The notes under the pieces: model-generated | Seen by the model: only the letters and a program-made list of their open reading frames with translations | Told to the model about the DNA's origin: nothing | The model's database searches: none | Translations under genes and position numbers: made by a program | Assembly (NCBI RefSeq): GCF_001659605.2 | Contig: NC_035169.2 | Span: 16,368,263-16,432,262, forward strand | Source of the DNA: Manihot esculenta | Taxonomy: Eukaryota; Streptophyta; Magnoliopsida; Malpighiales; Euphorbiaceae | Length of the DNA stretch: 64,000 bases | Direction: 5' to 3' | In this document: in pieces, positions 18,137-30,200 of the stretch | Numbering within the stretch: the first letter of the stretch is position 1 | Layout: every line of letters begins with the position of its first letter

Positions 18137-20373
18137 TGTAACGACCTCAAAACGGACCGTCACCGGCGCTAGGATTCAGGTCGGCTTAAGGCCGCCAGAA
18201 CCCGTAGCAAGCCTGCTATACTCTCTGTGTACCTGTGAATCTCATACATGATCATACATTTTCTGTGAAAAATAAAATTCTTTTCTGAACCAAGGCTTAA
18301 CCTGTGCATGCACTATCGCTGTACTCGGCACTCTGTACTCTGTGCCCTGTTCCCCTGACTAGAGCTTGCTCTAGATGGGTTATCTGATACCTGTTAAGCC
18401 TGGTTTTTCACATACTCTGAAAAACATATACATATACAGATCATGTACAGAAACTAAAGATTTACAATACAACATTATGTCAAGCACAAGTCTAACTGAA
18501 AACACAACTATTACATCTCTTTAAATGTTACATGTCCACTCTAAGGCTATTACAAGTTTCGTCCTGTGCTATACTGACCTTCCCCTGTATACTGCACAAT
18601 GAATCCTGCAACACTGGGATTAAGGGAGTGGGATGAGCTCTATAGCCCAGTGAGTAGAATAATAAAATCAGTCACAAAATATGATCTCATGGAATGCGTC
18701 ATATCACAAACAAGCCACATCAAGAGTAAACCTGTCACCACATAGTCTCAGTAACTTCCGTGCCAGGGCGTAGAATCGAGCACCTGGTCTTCCTGTCATA
18801 TATATATATATAATACTGCTGTACTTACCATTGCCAGGGCGTAGTCAAAGGCTCCTGGTCTTTGCTATACCAGCCAGGGCGTAGTCAAAGGCTCCTGGTC
18901 TTACTCAGAGACTATTGGATCATTCAGCATTTACTCACACCAACAATTAACAATGCAATGCAACACATTTGTGAATACTAATGCAATCAACCTATTTACA
19001 TAATCATGATGTATGAGATATGCTAAAACGTTTCATTGTTTCAAACATTAAGTATTAGTTCCACTCACCTCTGGCTCTGGACTGACTTTGCAGGTTCAGT
19101 AAACTCTGGAGCAGTACTCACTGCTGCTCTCTCTGGTTCCTCTGGTCTGTATAAACACATAAAGACTTAAATGAGGGACCAAACTACCTTAAGAATAACT
19201 CTATTACTCCCCAAACTTCCCCTTAAACTCACTCTAAAACTCATGCAAAACATGCAAAAGAAAAGCTGGACAGAACACTTTCGGCGGCAGGTTCGGCGGC
19301 CGAATGTCCTCTCCAGAGACGAAACTCAAGCACCTTCGGCGGTCGAAACTCAATCTTCGGCGGCCGAACCCTTTCGGGGGCAAGCTTCGGGGGCCAAAAC
19401 ACACTCTAGAGACGAAAGTCTCTTCCTTCGGCGGCACCTTCGGCGGCCGAATCCCCCAAACAGAGCCGAACATGCAAAAACACTCAGGGGCAAGCTGTGG
19501 CAACCAAGCCACCATGCAAGAGGTTCGGCGGCCGAATGAACCTTCGGCTGCCGAACCTGAGTTCATCCAGAACTCAGCTTCAACGGCAAACCATCTCCTC
19601 CTTCCCTTCAACACTTTCTAACATGCATCCTTCACGTATTCAACACACATATACTCAAGTATATGTTCACAGGGGTCCAAAACTAGCTAATAACCCCAAA
19701 CAACAAAACAAACATAACACATCAACATGTATACATACATAAATCATCAAAACTACCATGAATAACCTAAGCATGCTTCTCCTTCCTTTAACCCTTCAGA
19801 AAACATATAAACAGGGTCTAAAACTGCCCTTACCTTTGGAAACAGGAAGATACACACACTGAACAAAGGAAAAAGCAGATCAACCTCTCTTCAAACTCTC
19901 AAAATCTCAAAAGCGTAACTTTTGTTTCTCTCAACTCTCAATACCTTTGCAAGCACCTCAAACTGCTGTAAGAACAACCAAAAACATGTACAGATGAGTC
20001 ATAAGAGACGTGGCCATTCCATGGCAAGAATTTGAGGCCAACACTTGTCAAAAAACATGACTCAGCTCACTAGCCAACTCAGCTTCGGCTGCCCAATCAC
20101 ATGCGAAACCATGCAACATTCGGGGGCCGAACTTGAATTTCGGAAGCCGAACATTGGGCACTTTCGGCGGCCGAACTTACGTTCGGCGGCCGAACTTGGC
20201 TGAAGTCTCCATGAACTATTTTTTCTTCAAAACTCAAAACTATATAACTTATAAACCTTAAAACACATCATAACACTTAGAAAACAAAACTCCTACCCTT
20301 TTCTCGAATCCCAGCACCCCGGATTCCACCAGACAATAGGAATTCCGGTGCCGGATTCTAGCCGGGTATTACA
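18137..20373 (-). mobile_element. Solo LTR E inside the gag of D
   Basis: 2,237 bp, starting TGTAACGACC and ending GCCGGGTATTACA, flanked by CTCAG (18132-18136 and 20374-20378). No internal domain remains. It is the same family as H (33852-36112), sharing the start TGTAACGACC followed by AAAA and GGACCGTCACCGG. It has tandem CCAGGGCGTAG...CTCCTGG units at 18763-18902 and motif clusters at 19280-19560 and 20118-20195. It inserted antisense to gag. Confidence 0.95.
18763..18902 (-). repeat. Tandem array in solo LTR E
   Basis: Three units of GCCAGGGCGTAG ... CTCCTGGTC type lie here, each bounded by CCAGG and CCTGG (the first diverged, with CACCTGG). H carries four units of the same family at 34456-34645. 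Confidence 0.85.
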
Positions 20374-23300
20374 CTCAGTATGAAAAAGGAGATGACCCGT
20401 TTGTGTACCTTGAGAGGGTGAAAGTGATCACAGATGAGATTGGGGCAGATGATAGTAGAGCCATTCAGATGGCCGGGTTCACACTCAAATGCAAGAAGGC
20501 CCGTGAGTGGTTTAAGAATTATGTGAACCCGAGGGTGGATAGCATGACATGGGAGGAGTTTGCAAACGAGTTTGCGGGATGGGCTTTCCCCGATAGCTCG
20601 AGGGAGCTAAAGATGATTGAGTTTGAACAGTTGAGGCAAACCGATGAGATGAGTGTAGAAGAGTTCACAGACAAATTCTTGGAGCTGTTGCCATTTGCAG
20701 GGAAAAACCTTGACACAGACCAGAAGAAGTCAAGGAGGTATATCATGAAACTCCACTCCAGATATTCCTCCTTGATCCAGTCAGCAGATAGGGAGAGCTT
20801 CCATGCCATAGTGGATATGGCCCGGAAAATGGAGGCCAGTGCCATCGTTCAGGGAACAGTTAAACAGTCAGTGGCACAGCCTTCTGGTTCTAAGACCCCA
20901 GGCTCTTCTTCTGTTAGTACAGCAGCTTCAGGCAGCAAGAGGTGGAGCAGTACAACCAAGAAGTAGAAGAAGAACAAGTTTTGGAACAAGGTTAAGTCCA
21001 GTCTGGGATTAGGGGGCGGCTCAAGCTCTGGTGCTGATAATGCAGTTTGTGCAAAGTGTGGTAGGCTACACAGGGGAGTTTGCCGGGCTGGGACAGCAGC
21101 CTGCTTCAGATGCGGGCAAGAGGGACACATGGCTCGGGAGTGTCCTAGGGCAGCTTTTGGAGCACTGTCTCAGCAGACAGCTTCTGCTAGTGTGGCTCAG
21201 CCAGCAGCTCCAGCCATGACTCAGGCTAGTGGCAGAGGCAGAGGGAGAGGGGCAGCCTCTTCTTCAGCGGGTTTCAGAGGTGAAGGTCCATCAGCTCCAG
21301 CACGGATCTTCACAATGACTCAGCAGGAGGCAGATGCATCTAACACCGTGGTGGCAGGTAATTTAGTCATTGGTTGTTCAGATGTGTATGCCTTGATGGA
21401 CCCTGGTGCATCTCATTCTTTTATTGCTCCGAGAGCCGTCCAGAGGTTGGGGTTGATGATCTCTGAGTTAGAGTGTCCTCTCTGGGTCAGTGGACGCAAG
21501 TGTGATCCATCAGTGGCAGAGTCAGTCTGCCAGTGCAGTCCAGTCTTTGTTGAGGGAAGATGCCTTTCCGCCGACCTTGTGGTTCTAGATTTGACAGATT
21601 TTGACGTCATTCTAGGGATGGACTGGTTATCTACCCATGGTGCTACCTTGGACTGCAGGGACAAGGTAGTCAGGTTCAGAGGTCAGGATGGGTCAGAGGT
21701 TGTCTTCAGGGGAGACAGGAGGGGTACACCTAGAGGTCTGATATCAGCTCTTCAGGCTCGTAGGTTGCTTAGGAAGGGATGTCAGGGGTATTTGGCTCAT
21801 GTGAGAGAGCTTAGCAGTCAGGTTAGAGAGCCTGCCTCGGTGCCAGTGGTCAGAGAGTTTCTAGACGTTTTCCCAGACGAGCTACCAGGTTTACCACCTG
21901 CTAGGGAGATAGAGTTCGAGATAGAATTGATGCCTGGAACCCGACCGATCTCTATCCCTCCCTACAGGATGGCTCCAGCCGAGTTGAAGGAATTGAAAGA
22001 GCAGTTGCAAGAGCTGGTAGACAAGGGCTTCATCCGACCGAGTACCTCACCTTGGGGTGCTCCAGTCTTGTTTGTCAGAAAGAAGGATGGATCCCTTAGA
22101 CTTTGTATCGACTACAGGCAGTTGAACAAAGTCACTACCAAGAACAAGTACCCATTGCCAAGGATCGATGATCTATTCGACCAGCTAGCAGGAGCGGGTT
22201 GTTTCTCCAAAATAGATCTGAGATCGGGGTACCATCAGCTGAGGATCAGAGAAGAAGATGTGCCAAAGACAGCTTTCAGGATCAGATATGGGCATTTTGA
22301 GTTCCTTGTAATGCCGTTTGGGTTAACCAACGCCCCTGCAGCATTCATGGACCTCATGAACAGAGTGTTTAGCCAATACCTGGACCACTTTGTTATTGTC
22401 TTCATAGATGATATCTTAGTGTATTCCAGGAATGCAGAGGAGCATGCCCATCATCTGAGGTTGATTCTGCAGACCTTGAGGGAACATGGCTTGTATGCCA
22501 AGTTCTCCAAGTGTGAGTTCTGGCTGAGGAGCATTTCATTCTTGGGGCATGTAGTGTCAGAAAATGGAATAGAAGTGGACCCCAAGAAGATAGAAGCAGT
22601 GGCTAACTGGCCTAGACCCACTTCAGTGACGGAGATCAGGAGTTTCTTGGGTTTGGCAGGCTACTACAGGAGGTTCGTTCAGGACTTCTCGAAAATAGCA
22701 GCTCCTCTAACCAGACTAACCAGGAAGAATCAAAAGTTTCTGTGGACCGACCAGTGCGAAGAGAGTTTTGAAGAGCTTAAGAAGAGGTTGACTTCAGCAC
22801 CAGTTTTAGCTCTGCCATCTAGTGATGAGGACTTTACAGTCTTTTGTGATGCGTCCCGTGTGGGACTGGGTTGTGTACTGATGCAGAATGAGAGGGTGAT
22901 TGCTTATGCTTCTAGGCAGCTAAAGAAGCATGAGTTGAATTACCCCACACATGACCTTGAGATGGCAGCAGCAATCTTTGCACTCAAGATGTGGAGGCAC
23001 TACCTCTATGGGGTAAAATGTGAGATCTTCACAGATCATAAAAGCCTGCAGTACATCCTGAGTCAAAGAGATTTGAACTTGAGACAGAGGAGATGGGTAG
23101 AGCTGCTGAGTGACTATGATTGCAAGATTCAGTATCATCCGGGTAAGGCGAATGTCGTGGCAGACGCCCTAAGCCGGAAGTCACTAGGCAGTCTATCCCA
23201 CATCACGGCTGAGAGGAGACCAGTGGTGAAGGAGTTTTACAAGCTCATTGAGGAAGGTCTACAGTTGGAGTTGTCTGGTACAGGAGCTTTAGTGGCCCAG

Positions 23301-24814
23301 ATGAAAGTGACACCTGTGTTTCTGGAGCAAGTGGCTCAGAAACAGCATGAGGACTCAGAGTTAGTGAAGATTGCCAGGACTATTCAGTCAGGCAAAGACA
23401 GTGAGTTCAGATTTGACAGTAAGGGGATCCTCCGCTATGGGAGTCGATTATGTGTACCAGATGACATAGGGCTAAAAGGAGACATTATGAGGGAAGCTCA
23501 TAATGCAAGATACAGCGTTCACCCCGGAGCCACCAAGATGTACCAAGATATGAAGAAAGTGTATTGGTGGCCAGCCATGAAGAAAGAAGTGGCACAGTTC
23601 GTGTCAGCCTGCGAAGTGTGTCAGAGGGTGAAGCTGGAACATCAGAAGCCGGCTGGAATGCTTAACCCGCTACCTATTCCAGAATGGAAATGGGAGAACA
23701 TAGCTATGGACTTCGTAGTGGGGTTACCGGCGATGTCCAACAGATTGGACTCCATATGGGTGATTGTGGACAGACTCACCAAATCTGCTCACTTCATCCC
23801 TGTCAGGAGTGGCTATTCTGTGGACAAGTTGGCGCAGGTGTATGTTGAGGAGATTGTCAGGCTGCATGGGGTTCCTGTTTCGATAGTGTCAGATAGAGGG
23901 CCCCAGTTCACCTCCAGGTTTTGGCGGAGTCTGCAGGATGCCATGGGTACCAGGTTGGATTTCAGTACTGCCTTCCATCCACAGATGGACGGACAGTCGG
24001 AGAGGACCATCCAGACAATCGAGGATATGCTTAGAATGTGTGTGCTGGACTTTGGCGGTTCTTGGAGGCAGCATCTACCTTTGGTGGAGTTTGCCTACAA
24101 TAACAGCCATCATGCTAGCATCGGGATGGCTCCATATGAAGCTTTGTATGGAAGGAAGTGCAGGTCACCTGTTTGCTGGGAGGAAGTTGGAGAGAAGGCC
24201 TTGGCAGGGCCTGAGTTAGTAGAGATTACCAGCAGGGTGGTACCCATAATCAGAGAAAGAATCAAGACTGCTGCAAGCATACAAAAGAGTTATGCAGACA
24301 TCCGCAGAAGGCAAGTAGAGTTCCAGGAGGGGGATCTGGTATTGCTTAAGGTGTCTCCAATGAAAGGAGTGGTTCGGTTCGGGAAGAAAGGTAAGCTGGC
24401 TCCACGGTACATTGGACCCTTCGAAGTCTTGCAAAAGATTGGGAATGTATCATATAAGCTGGATTTACCTGCTTCAATGGCAAGAATCCATCCGGTTTTC
24501 CATGTTTCTATGTTGAGGAAGTTTGTGTCAGATCCGGGCAAGGTTCTTAGTGAGCCAGATGTGGAGATTCAAGAGAATCTCACTTATGTTGAACAGCCAG
24601 TACGGATCCTGGACACCCAGATCAGAAAATTGAGGAACAAGGAAATCCCGATGGTGAAAGTCCTTTGGAACCACCACAATTTGGAGGAATGCACTTGGGA
24701 GACACGGGAGTCCATGCTCCAGCAATACCCTTATCTTTTCTGAGGTTAGTCCCTTGTGAGTTTTATGTGTTTTGTATGTATGATATGTGTATGCCATGCT
24801 ATGTGCTAGTTAAG

Positions 24815-24836
24815 GAACATTCGGGGACGAATGTTC
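24815..24836 (+). other. Conserved pre-PPT hairpin of D
   Basis: The perfect 9-bp arms GAACATTCG and CGAATGTTC flank the loop GGGA, two bases before the polypurine tract. The identical hairpin occurs in C (33566-33587), L (53190-53211) and K (41233-41254). Confidence 0.88.
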
Positions 24837-24838
24837 TT

Positions 24839-24851
24839 AAGGGGGGGAGAA
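24839..24851 (+). promoter_or_regulatory. Polypurine tract of D
   Basis: AAGGGGGGGAGAA abuts the 3' LTR start at 24852. Confidence 0.93.
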
Positions 24852-27084
24852 TGTAATACCCGTCTAGACTCCAGTATCGGAATTCCAACCGTTCGGTGGA
24901 ATCTCGGATGTCGGAGACCTCTAGAAGGGTAAAATCATGTTTTCACAAATGTTTTCACAAATGTTTTCATGTTTTAATGATTTTTTAAGTAAGAATGAAT
25001 TTGAGTTTTTAAATGAAAAAGGCCATGGAACCTTTACCAGGTTCGGCCGCCGAAAAATCATGTTCGGCCGCCGAACGTGGATAGGTTTTGGGAGCACTTT
25101 TGGCCTCCGAAAGTTTTGCTTGAGAGAAACCAGGTTCGGCCGCCGAACCTCATGTTCGGCCGCCGAACATGCATGAGATGTGGGGGCACGTTCGGCCCCC
25201 GAACGTGAACTGGCCAGCCCCTATATAAGAGCTCCATGGCCGAAACGGGTGAGTTTTCTCCCCATTTTCGGCCACGGTGAGTTCTTGCTCCTCCATGGTT
25301 CATTTTTGATGATTTTCCCTCAATCTTTCATGTTTTAACAAGGTTTATGTCGTTTTGAAGAGATTTGAGCAAGTTTTGGAGCTTTGAGGTTCAAGAACTC
25401 AAAATCTCCCACCTCCGAGTTTAGGACGTCTCCCTCTCGATCTTCAAGAGGTAAGAGCCGATCTTAAGCTCATTTTATGTTTAAAGTAAGTTTTATATAA
25501 GATCTATGGGGTAGAATGCATGTTTAGCTCATAGTTAGGTTTTTGAGTTAATTTTATGTTTTGAGCAATGAGGCTTGGATTGTGTTGTTGTTGTGTGTTG
25601 TAGTTGGGGTTTTAGGTAGTTTGAAACCCCTAGGAGCCAATGTATGTATATTTGCATGATTTGGTGAGTTATATGCATGTTGGATTGGATGGGAGAAGAT
25701 TTTGTGCAAAGGGAGCCAAGTTTCTGCCCTTTGGCAGAAACCAGGTTCGGCAGCCGAAGGAACTTTCGGCCGCCGAACATGGCTTGGGAGGCAGGCCTTT
25801 CGGCTGCCGAAGTTGCCCCCGAAAAGAGACTTTCGTCTCTGTCTGGGACTTTCGGCCGCCGAAGGTGCCGCCGAACCTGCCTGGGTTTCGGCTCTGGAGG
25901 GACTTTCGGCCGCCGAATGTGCCGCCGAACCTGCCCTGTCCAGCCTTCCTTTGCATGTTTTTGCATGATTGTTTTGAGGTATTTTAGGGGGTTTTTGGGG
26001 AGTAGTTTAGAGTTATGTTCATGTATGTTTGGTCCCTCATTTGAGTCCACCTGTGTAGGTTCGGACCCAAGGAACCGAGGACCCCAGCAGTGAGTCAGTC
26101 ACTTCAGAGTCAGTAGAGCTTCAGCCAGAGATGAGTGGAATAACTCTTATGCTTTTAAGTAAATAAATCAGCTTTAGCATGATTCACGCATCATGAATGC
26201 CATGAAATATAATAGGATGTTTGCATTAGACTCACAAATATGTTGCATTGCATAATATGTTTGATGATGATGATGAATGTTGAATGATCCTTTAGTCCCC
26301 CTATGCTATGATGATGATGGTACAGTACGGAAGACCAGTGAGGCCCATTCTACGCCCCTGGCACCATGTAAGAGAAAGACCAGTGAGGCCCATTCTACGC
26401 CCCTGGCACAGTTGGATTATGATATGTTATGTTATGTTATGTAAGAGAAAGACCAGTGAGGCCCATTCTACGCCCCTGGCACAGTTGGACTATGTAGGGG
26501 ACTATTGGTGACAAATTCATCCTTGATGTGATTAGCTGTGGTGTGATGCATTTCATGTTATCATATGTTTTAAATGTTTTACTATTCTGCTCACTGGGCT
26601 CTTGTAGCTCACCCCTCTCCCTTAACCCCCAGGCTTGCAGGTACAGGGTAGTCCAGGAGGTCAGCAAGAGTAATGAAGTCTAATGTTGTAATAGATAGAT
26701 AGTGGACATGGTAAAATTGTATAATGATATTGAGGTTTAGAAGTGTGCTTGACCATAGTTCATTGTAATCCCTTGTTGATACATGATCTTAATGTCTATT
26801 GATGTTTATGTTTAACCAACTCAACTTATGATGTATCGCCCATTGGGGCATTGATGAGATCCCACAGAGGGGTCAAGTTTATGATTATGGCTATGTTTAG
26901 TGCATGCACAGGTTGAGTTTGGTGTATGTTGAAAAGGAAAAGTTTTAATTTTTATGTATGTTGTTGATCATGTATGGGATTATACAGGTTCACAGGTTAC
27001 ATGTCAGGCTTGCTACGGGTCCCGGCGGCCTTAAGCCGATCTGGATCCTAGCGCCGGTAGCGGTCCGATTTTCGGGTCGTTACA
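24852..27084 (+). repeat. 3' LTR of chromovirus D
   Basis: 2,233 bp. It differs from the 5' LTR by point changes (for example in the first 25 bases), a short repeat of the ATGTTTTCACAA stretch near 24950, and one more tandem unit (26330-26482). Confidence 0.93.
26330..26482 (+). repeat. Three-unit tandem array in the D 3' LTR
   Basis: Same unit as in the 5' LTR (GACCAGTGAGGCCCATTC ... CCTGGCAC), with three copies instead of two, showing that the array changes size between LTRs of one insertion. Confidence 0.85.
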
Positions 27085-27202
27085 CATAAAATACACTAAA
27101 ACATTTAATGAAAACATGATTTTACCCTTCTAGAGGTCTCCAACACCCGAGATTCCACCGGACGGTAGGAATTCCGATACCGGAGTCTAGCCGGGTATTA
27201 CA

Positions 27203-30200
27203 ATGGAGGCTAGTGTAATCATTGAAGGGAAGGTTAAGCAGTCTGTGGCACAGTCTTCGGGTTCCAAGACCCCAGGTGGGGGAAGGTTAGACCCTTCTTC
27301 TTTGAGTACAGTAGCTTCAGGTAGTAAAAGGTGGGCTAATACCACCAAGAAGCCAAATAAGAACAAGTTCTGGAACAAGATAAAGTCAGGTCTAGGATTA
27401 GGAGGTGGCTCGAGCTCAGGTGCAGATATTGCAGTATGTATAAAGTGTGGGAAGCCGCACAAGGGAGTATGTCGGTTTGGGACGACAACCTGCTTCAGAT
27501 ATGGACAGGAGGGACACATGGCACGGGAGTGTCCTAAAGCAGCTTATATGGAACAGTCTCAGCAGACAGCTTCTGGTAGTGTGGCTCAGCCAGTAGCTCC
27601 AGCCGCGACTCAGGCCAGTGGCAGAGGTAGAGAGAGAAGGGCAGCCTCTTCTTCAGCGGGTTTCAGGGGTGAAGGTCCATCAGCTCCAGCTCGGATCTTC
27701 ACAATGACACAACAGGAGGCAAATGCATCAAACACCGTGGTGTCAGGTAACCTCATCATTGGTTGTTCAGATGTTTATGCCTTAATGGACCCTGGTGCAT
27801 CTCATTCTTTTGTTGCTCCGAGAGCCGTTGAGAGGTTGGGTTTGATGGTCTCTGGGTTAGAGTGTCCCCTTTAGGTCAGTGGACCCAAGTGTGATCCATC
27901 AGTGGCGGAGTCAGTTTGCCAATTTAGTCCAGTTTTTGTTGAGGGAAGATGCCTTCCAGCCGACCTTGTGGTTCTAGATTTGACGGATTTTGATGTCATT
28001 CTAGGGATGGATTGGTTATCTACCCATGGTGCTACCTTGGACTGCAGAGACAAGGTAGTCAGGTTAAGAGGTCAAGATGGGTCAGAGGTTGTCTTTAGAG
28101 GAGACAGGAGGGGTACACCTAAAGGTTTGATATCAACCCTACAGGCTCGTAGGTTGCTCAGGAGGGGTTATCAGGGTTTTCTAGCTCATGTAAGAGAGCT
28201 GGATAGTCGTGTTAGAGAGCCCGCCTCAGTGCCTGTGGTCAGAGAGTTTTTAGATGTTTTCCCAGACGAGCTGTCAGGTTTACCACCTGCTAGGGAGATA
28301 GAGTTCGAAATAGAGTTGATGCCTGGAACCAGACCGATCTCTATCCCTTCCTACAGGATGGCACCAGCTGAGTTGAAAGAGTTGAAAGAGCAGTTGCAAG
28401 AGCTGGTAGACAAGGGTTTCATCCGACCGAGTACCTCACCTTGGGGTGCTCCAGTGCTATTTGTGAAAAAGAAGGATGGATCCCTCAGACTTTGTATCAA
28501 CTACAGGCAGTTGAACAAGGTCACTACCAAGAATAAATACCCGTTGCCCAGGATCGACGATCTATTCGACCAGCTAGAAAGATCAGGTTGTTTCTCCAAG
28601 ATAGATTTGAGATCCGGGTACCATCAGCTGAGGATAAGAGAGGAAGATGTGCCGAAGACGGCGTTCAGGACCAGATATGGGCACTATGAGTTCCTTGTGA
28701 TGCCGTTCGGGTTAACCAATGCCCCTGCAGCATTCATGGATCTCATGAACAAAGTGTTTAGCAAGTACATGGATCACTTTGTTATTGTCTTCATTGATGA
28801 TATCTTAGTGTATTCCAGGAATGCAGAGGAGCATGCCCATCATCTGAGGTTGGTTTTGCAGACCTTGAGGGAACACGACTTGTATGCCAAGTTCTCCAAG
28901 TGTGAGTTCTAGTTGAGGAGCATCTCATTCTTGGGGCATGTTGTGTCAGAAAATAGAATAGAAGTGGACCCCAAGAAGGTGGAAGCTGTAGCTAACTGGC
29001 GTAGACCCACGACAGTGACAGAGATCAAGAGCTTCTTGGGCTTGGCAGGTTACTACAGGAGGTTCGTTCAGGACTTCTCTAAGATTGCAGCTCCTATGAC
29101 CAGATTGACTAGAAAGAATCAGAAGTTTATGTGGACTGACCAGTGTGAAGAGGGTTTTGAAGAGCTAAAGAAGAGGTTAACGTCTGTAATACCCGGCTAG
29201 ATTCCGGCATCAGAATCCCTACCTTCTGGCGGAACCTCCGTTGGAATATGGAATTTTGATGATGTCAGAGTCTTCTAGAGGGGTAAAATGTGTTTCTAAA
29301 ATGTTTTCACATGATTTTTATGGTTTTAAATGGAAAAGAAATGAGTTTTTAAAAGAAAAGACCAAGGAGGCGTTTGCCAGGTTCGGCCGCCGAAAGTGAA
29401 GTTCGGTCGCCGAACATGGGAAGGTTTCGGGAGCGCTTTTGGCCTCCGAAAGCTTTGTTTGAATGAACCAAGGTTCGGCCGCCGAACCTCAAGTTCGGCC
29501 GCCGAACATGCATGAGTTTAGGGGGCACGTTAGGCTGTCGAAGGTCGTTGACCAGGCCACCTATAAAGAGCCCTCAGATCGGAAATGGGCGAGTTTTCTC
29601 CCCATTCTCGAGCTCAGGTGAGTTTATACTCTCCTTTGGTCGTTTTCATGCTTCTCTACCCATCCCTCAAGTTTTCATGAAATCTACCCTTGTTTTGAAG
29701 TTTTTAAGCTTAAATAGGAGTTTTGGAAGCTTGGAGGCTTTTGGAGCTTGGATCCTCCACACCTCCGAGTTAGGGATCGCACCACCCCTCGATCTTCAAA
29801 AGGTAAGTGTAGATCCTTGCTTTCCTTGTGTTTAATGAAGTTTTATGAAGTTTTAATGTTTGAGTATGGGTAGATATGCATGTTTAGGTTTATGTGGGTG
29901 TTATGCCCAATGTATGTTTATGTGATGTTCTTTGTTGGAGTTTAAGCTTGTTTAAGCTCCTTTGTACATGGTTAAGGGTTTATGCATGTTTTTAAAAGGT
30001 TGGGTGCTTGTTTGGGGTGTTTGGTAAGGTTTTGGAGGCTGGTATGCACGAGAGGCTGAGTTCTGATGAACTCAGGTTCGGCCGCCGAAGGTAGTTTCGG
30101 CCGCCGAACCTGCCTATGGATGCATGGATTGGCCGCCTAACCTTGCCCCCGAAAGTTGTGTTTCGAATCTGGAGCTGACTTTCGGCCGCCGAAGGTGATG

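Larger units (their letters stand above)
17516..24743 (+). pseudogene. gag-pol: Gag-pol polyprotein of chromovirus D (gag interrupted, pol intact)
   Basis: The start [10 protein letters not shown] is shared with K and L. Codons 1-207 (17516-18136) hold a polar, then proline/tyrosine-rich region (PPYYPPYSQYPMYPPP). Solo LTR E then interrupts, and the frame resumes exactly at 20379 (YEKGDDPFVYLERV). Without E the chain would be about 1,661 codons. Capsid-like gag follows ([12 protein letters not shown]), then an in-frame TAG at 20964-20966 in a lysine-rich stretch, and the knuckle [14 protein letters not shown] at about 449-462. Pol is open from there: protease DPGAS near 548, RT FIDD near 882, RNase H (FCDAS, FTDHKS), integrase HHCC and D1318, D1379, E1415 with D-35-E spacing. 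A chromodomain-like tail ends [21 protein letters not shown] has Met where relatives have Thr. Confidence 0.93.
15079..27084 (+). mobile_element. Chromovirus D (Tekay-like), complete with two LTRs, carrying solo LTR E
   Basis: The duplication CATAA (15074-15078 and 27085-27089) flanks the element. The 5' LTR is 15079-17244 (2,166 bp) and the 3' LTR 24852-27084 (2,233 bp). The PBS, single gag-pol frame, hairpin and PPT are all present in order. Gag is broken by solo LTR E at 18137-20373. The LTRs differ by several substitutions plus an extra tandem unit and a short duplication in the 3' LTR, so D is older than L and A. Confidence 0.95.
14561..27202 (-). mobile_element. LTR F, truncated on the left, split by element D
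   Basis: This is a reverse-oriented LTR of the same superfamily. The visible parts are 14561-15078 and 27090-27202 (about 630 bp); the latter ends CCGGGTATTACA. Its U5 half is missing, lost in the deletion that also removed the rest of C's 5' LTR and the gag N-terminus. It ends directly against C's gag codons at 27203, so it had inserted in gag. Whether it was a solo LTR or a full element cannot be told. The two long frames at 14700-15071 and 14839-15078 arise from motif clusters. Confidence 0.75.

Noticed and set aside
24744..24851. Possible env-like third gene downstream of pol in D or L
   Set aside because: Only about 100 bases separate the pol stop from the 3' LTR, with the hairpin and PPT inside. 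There is no room for a further gene.
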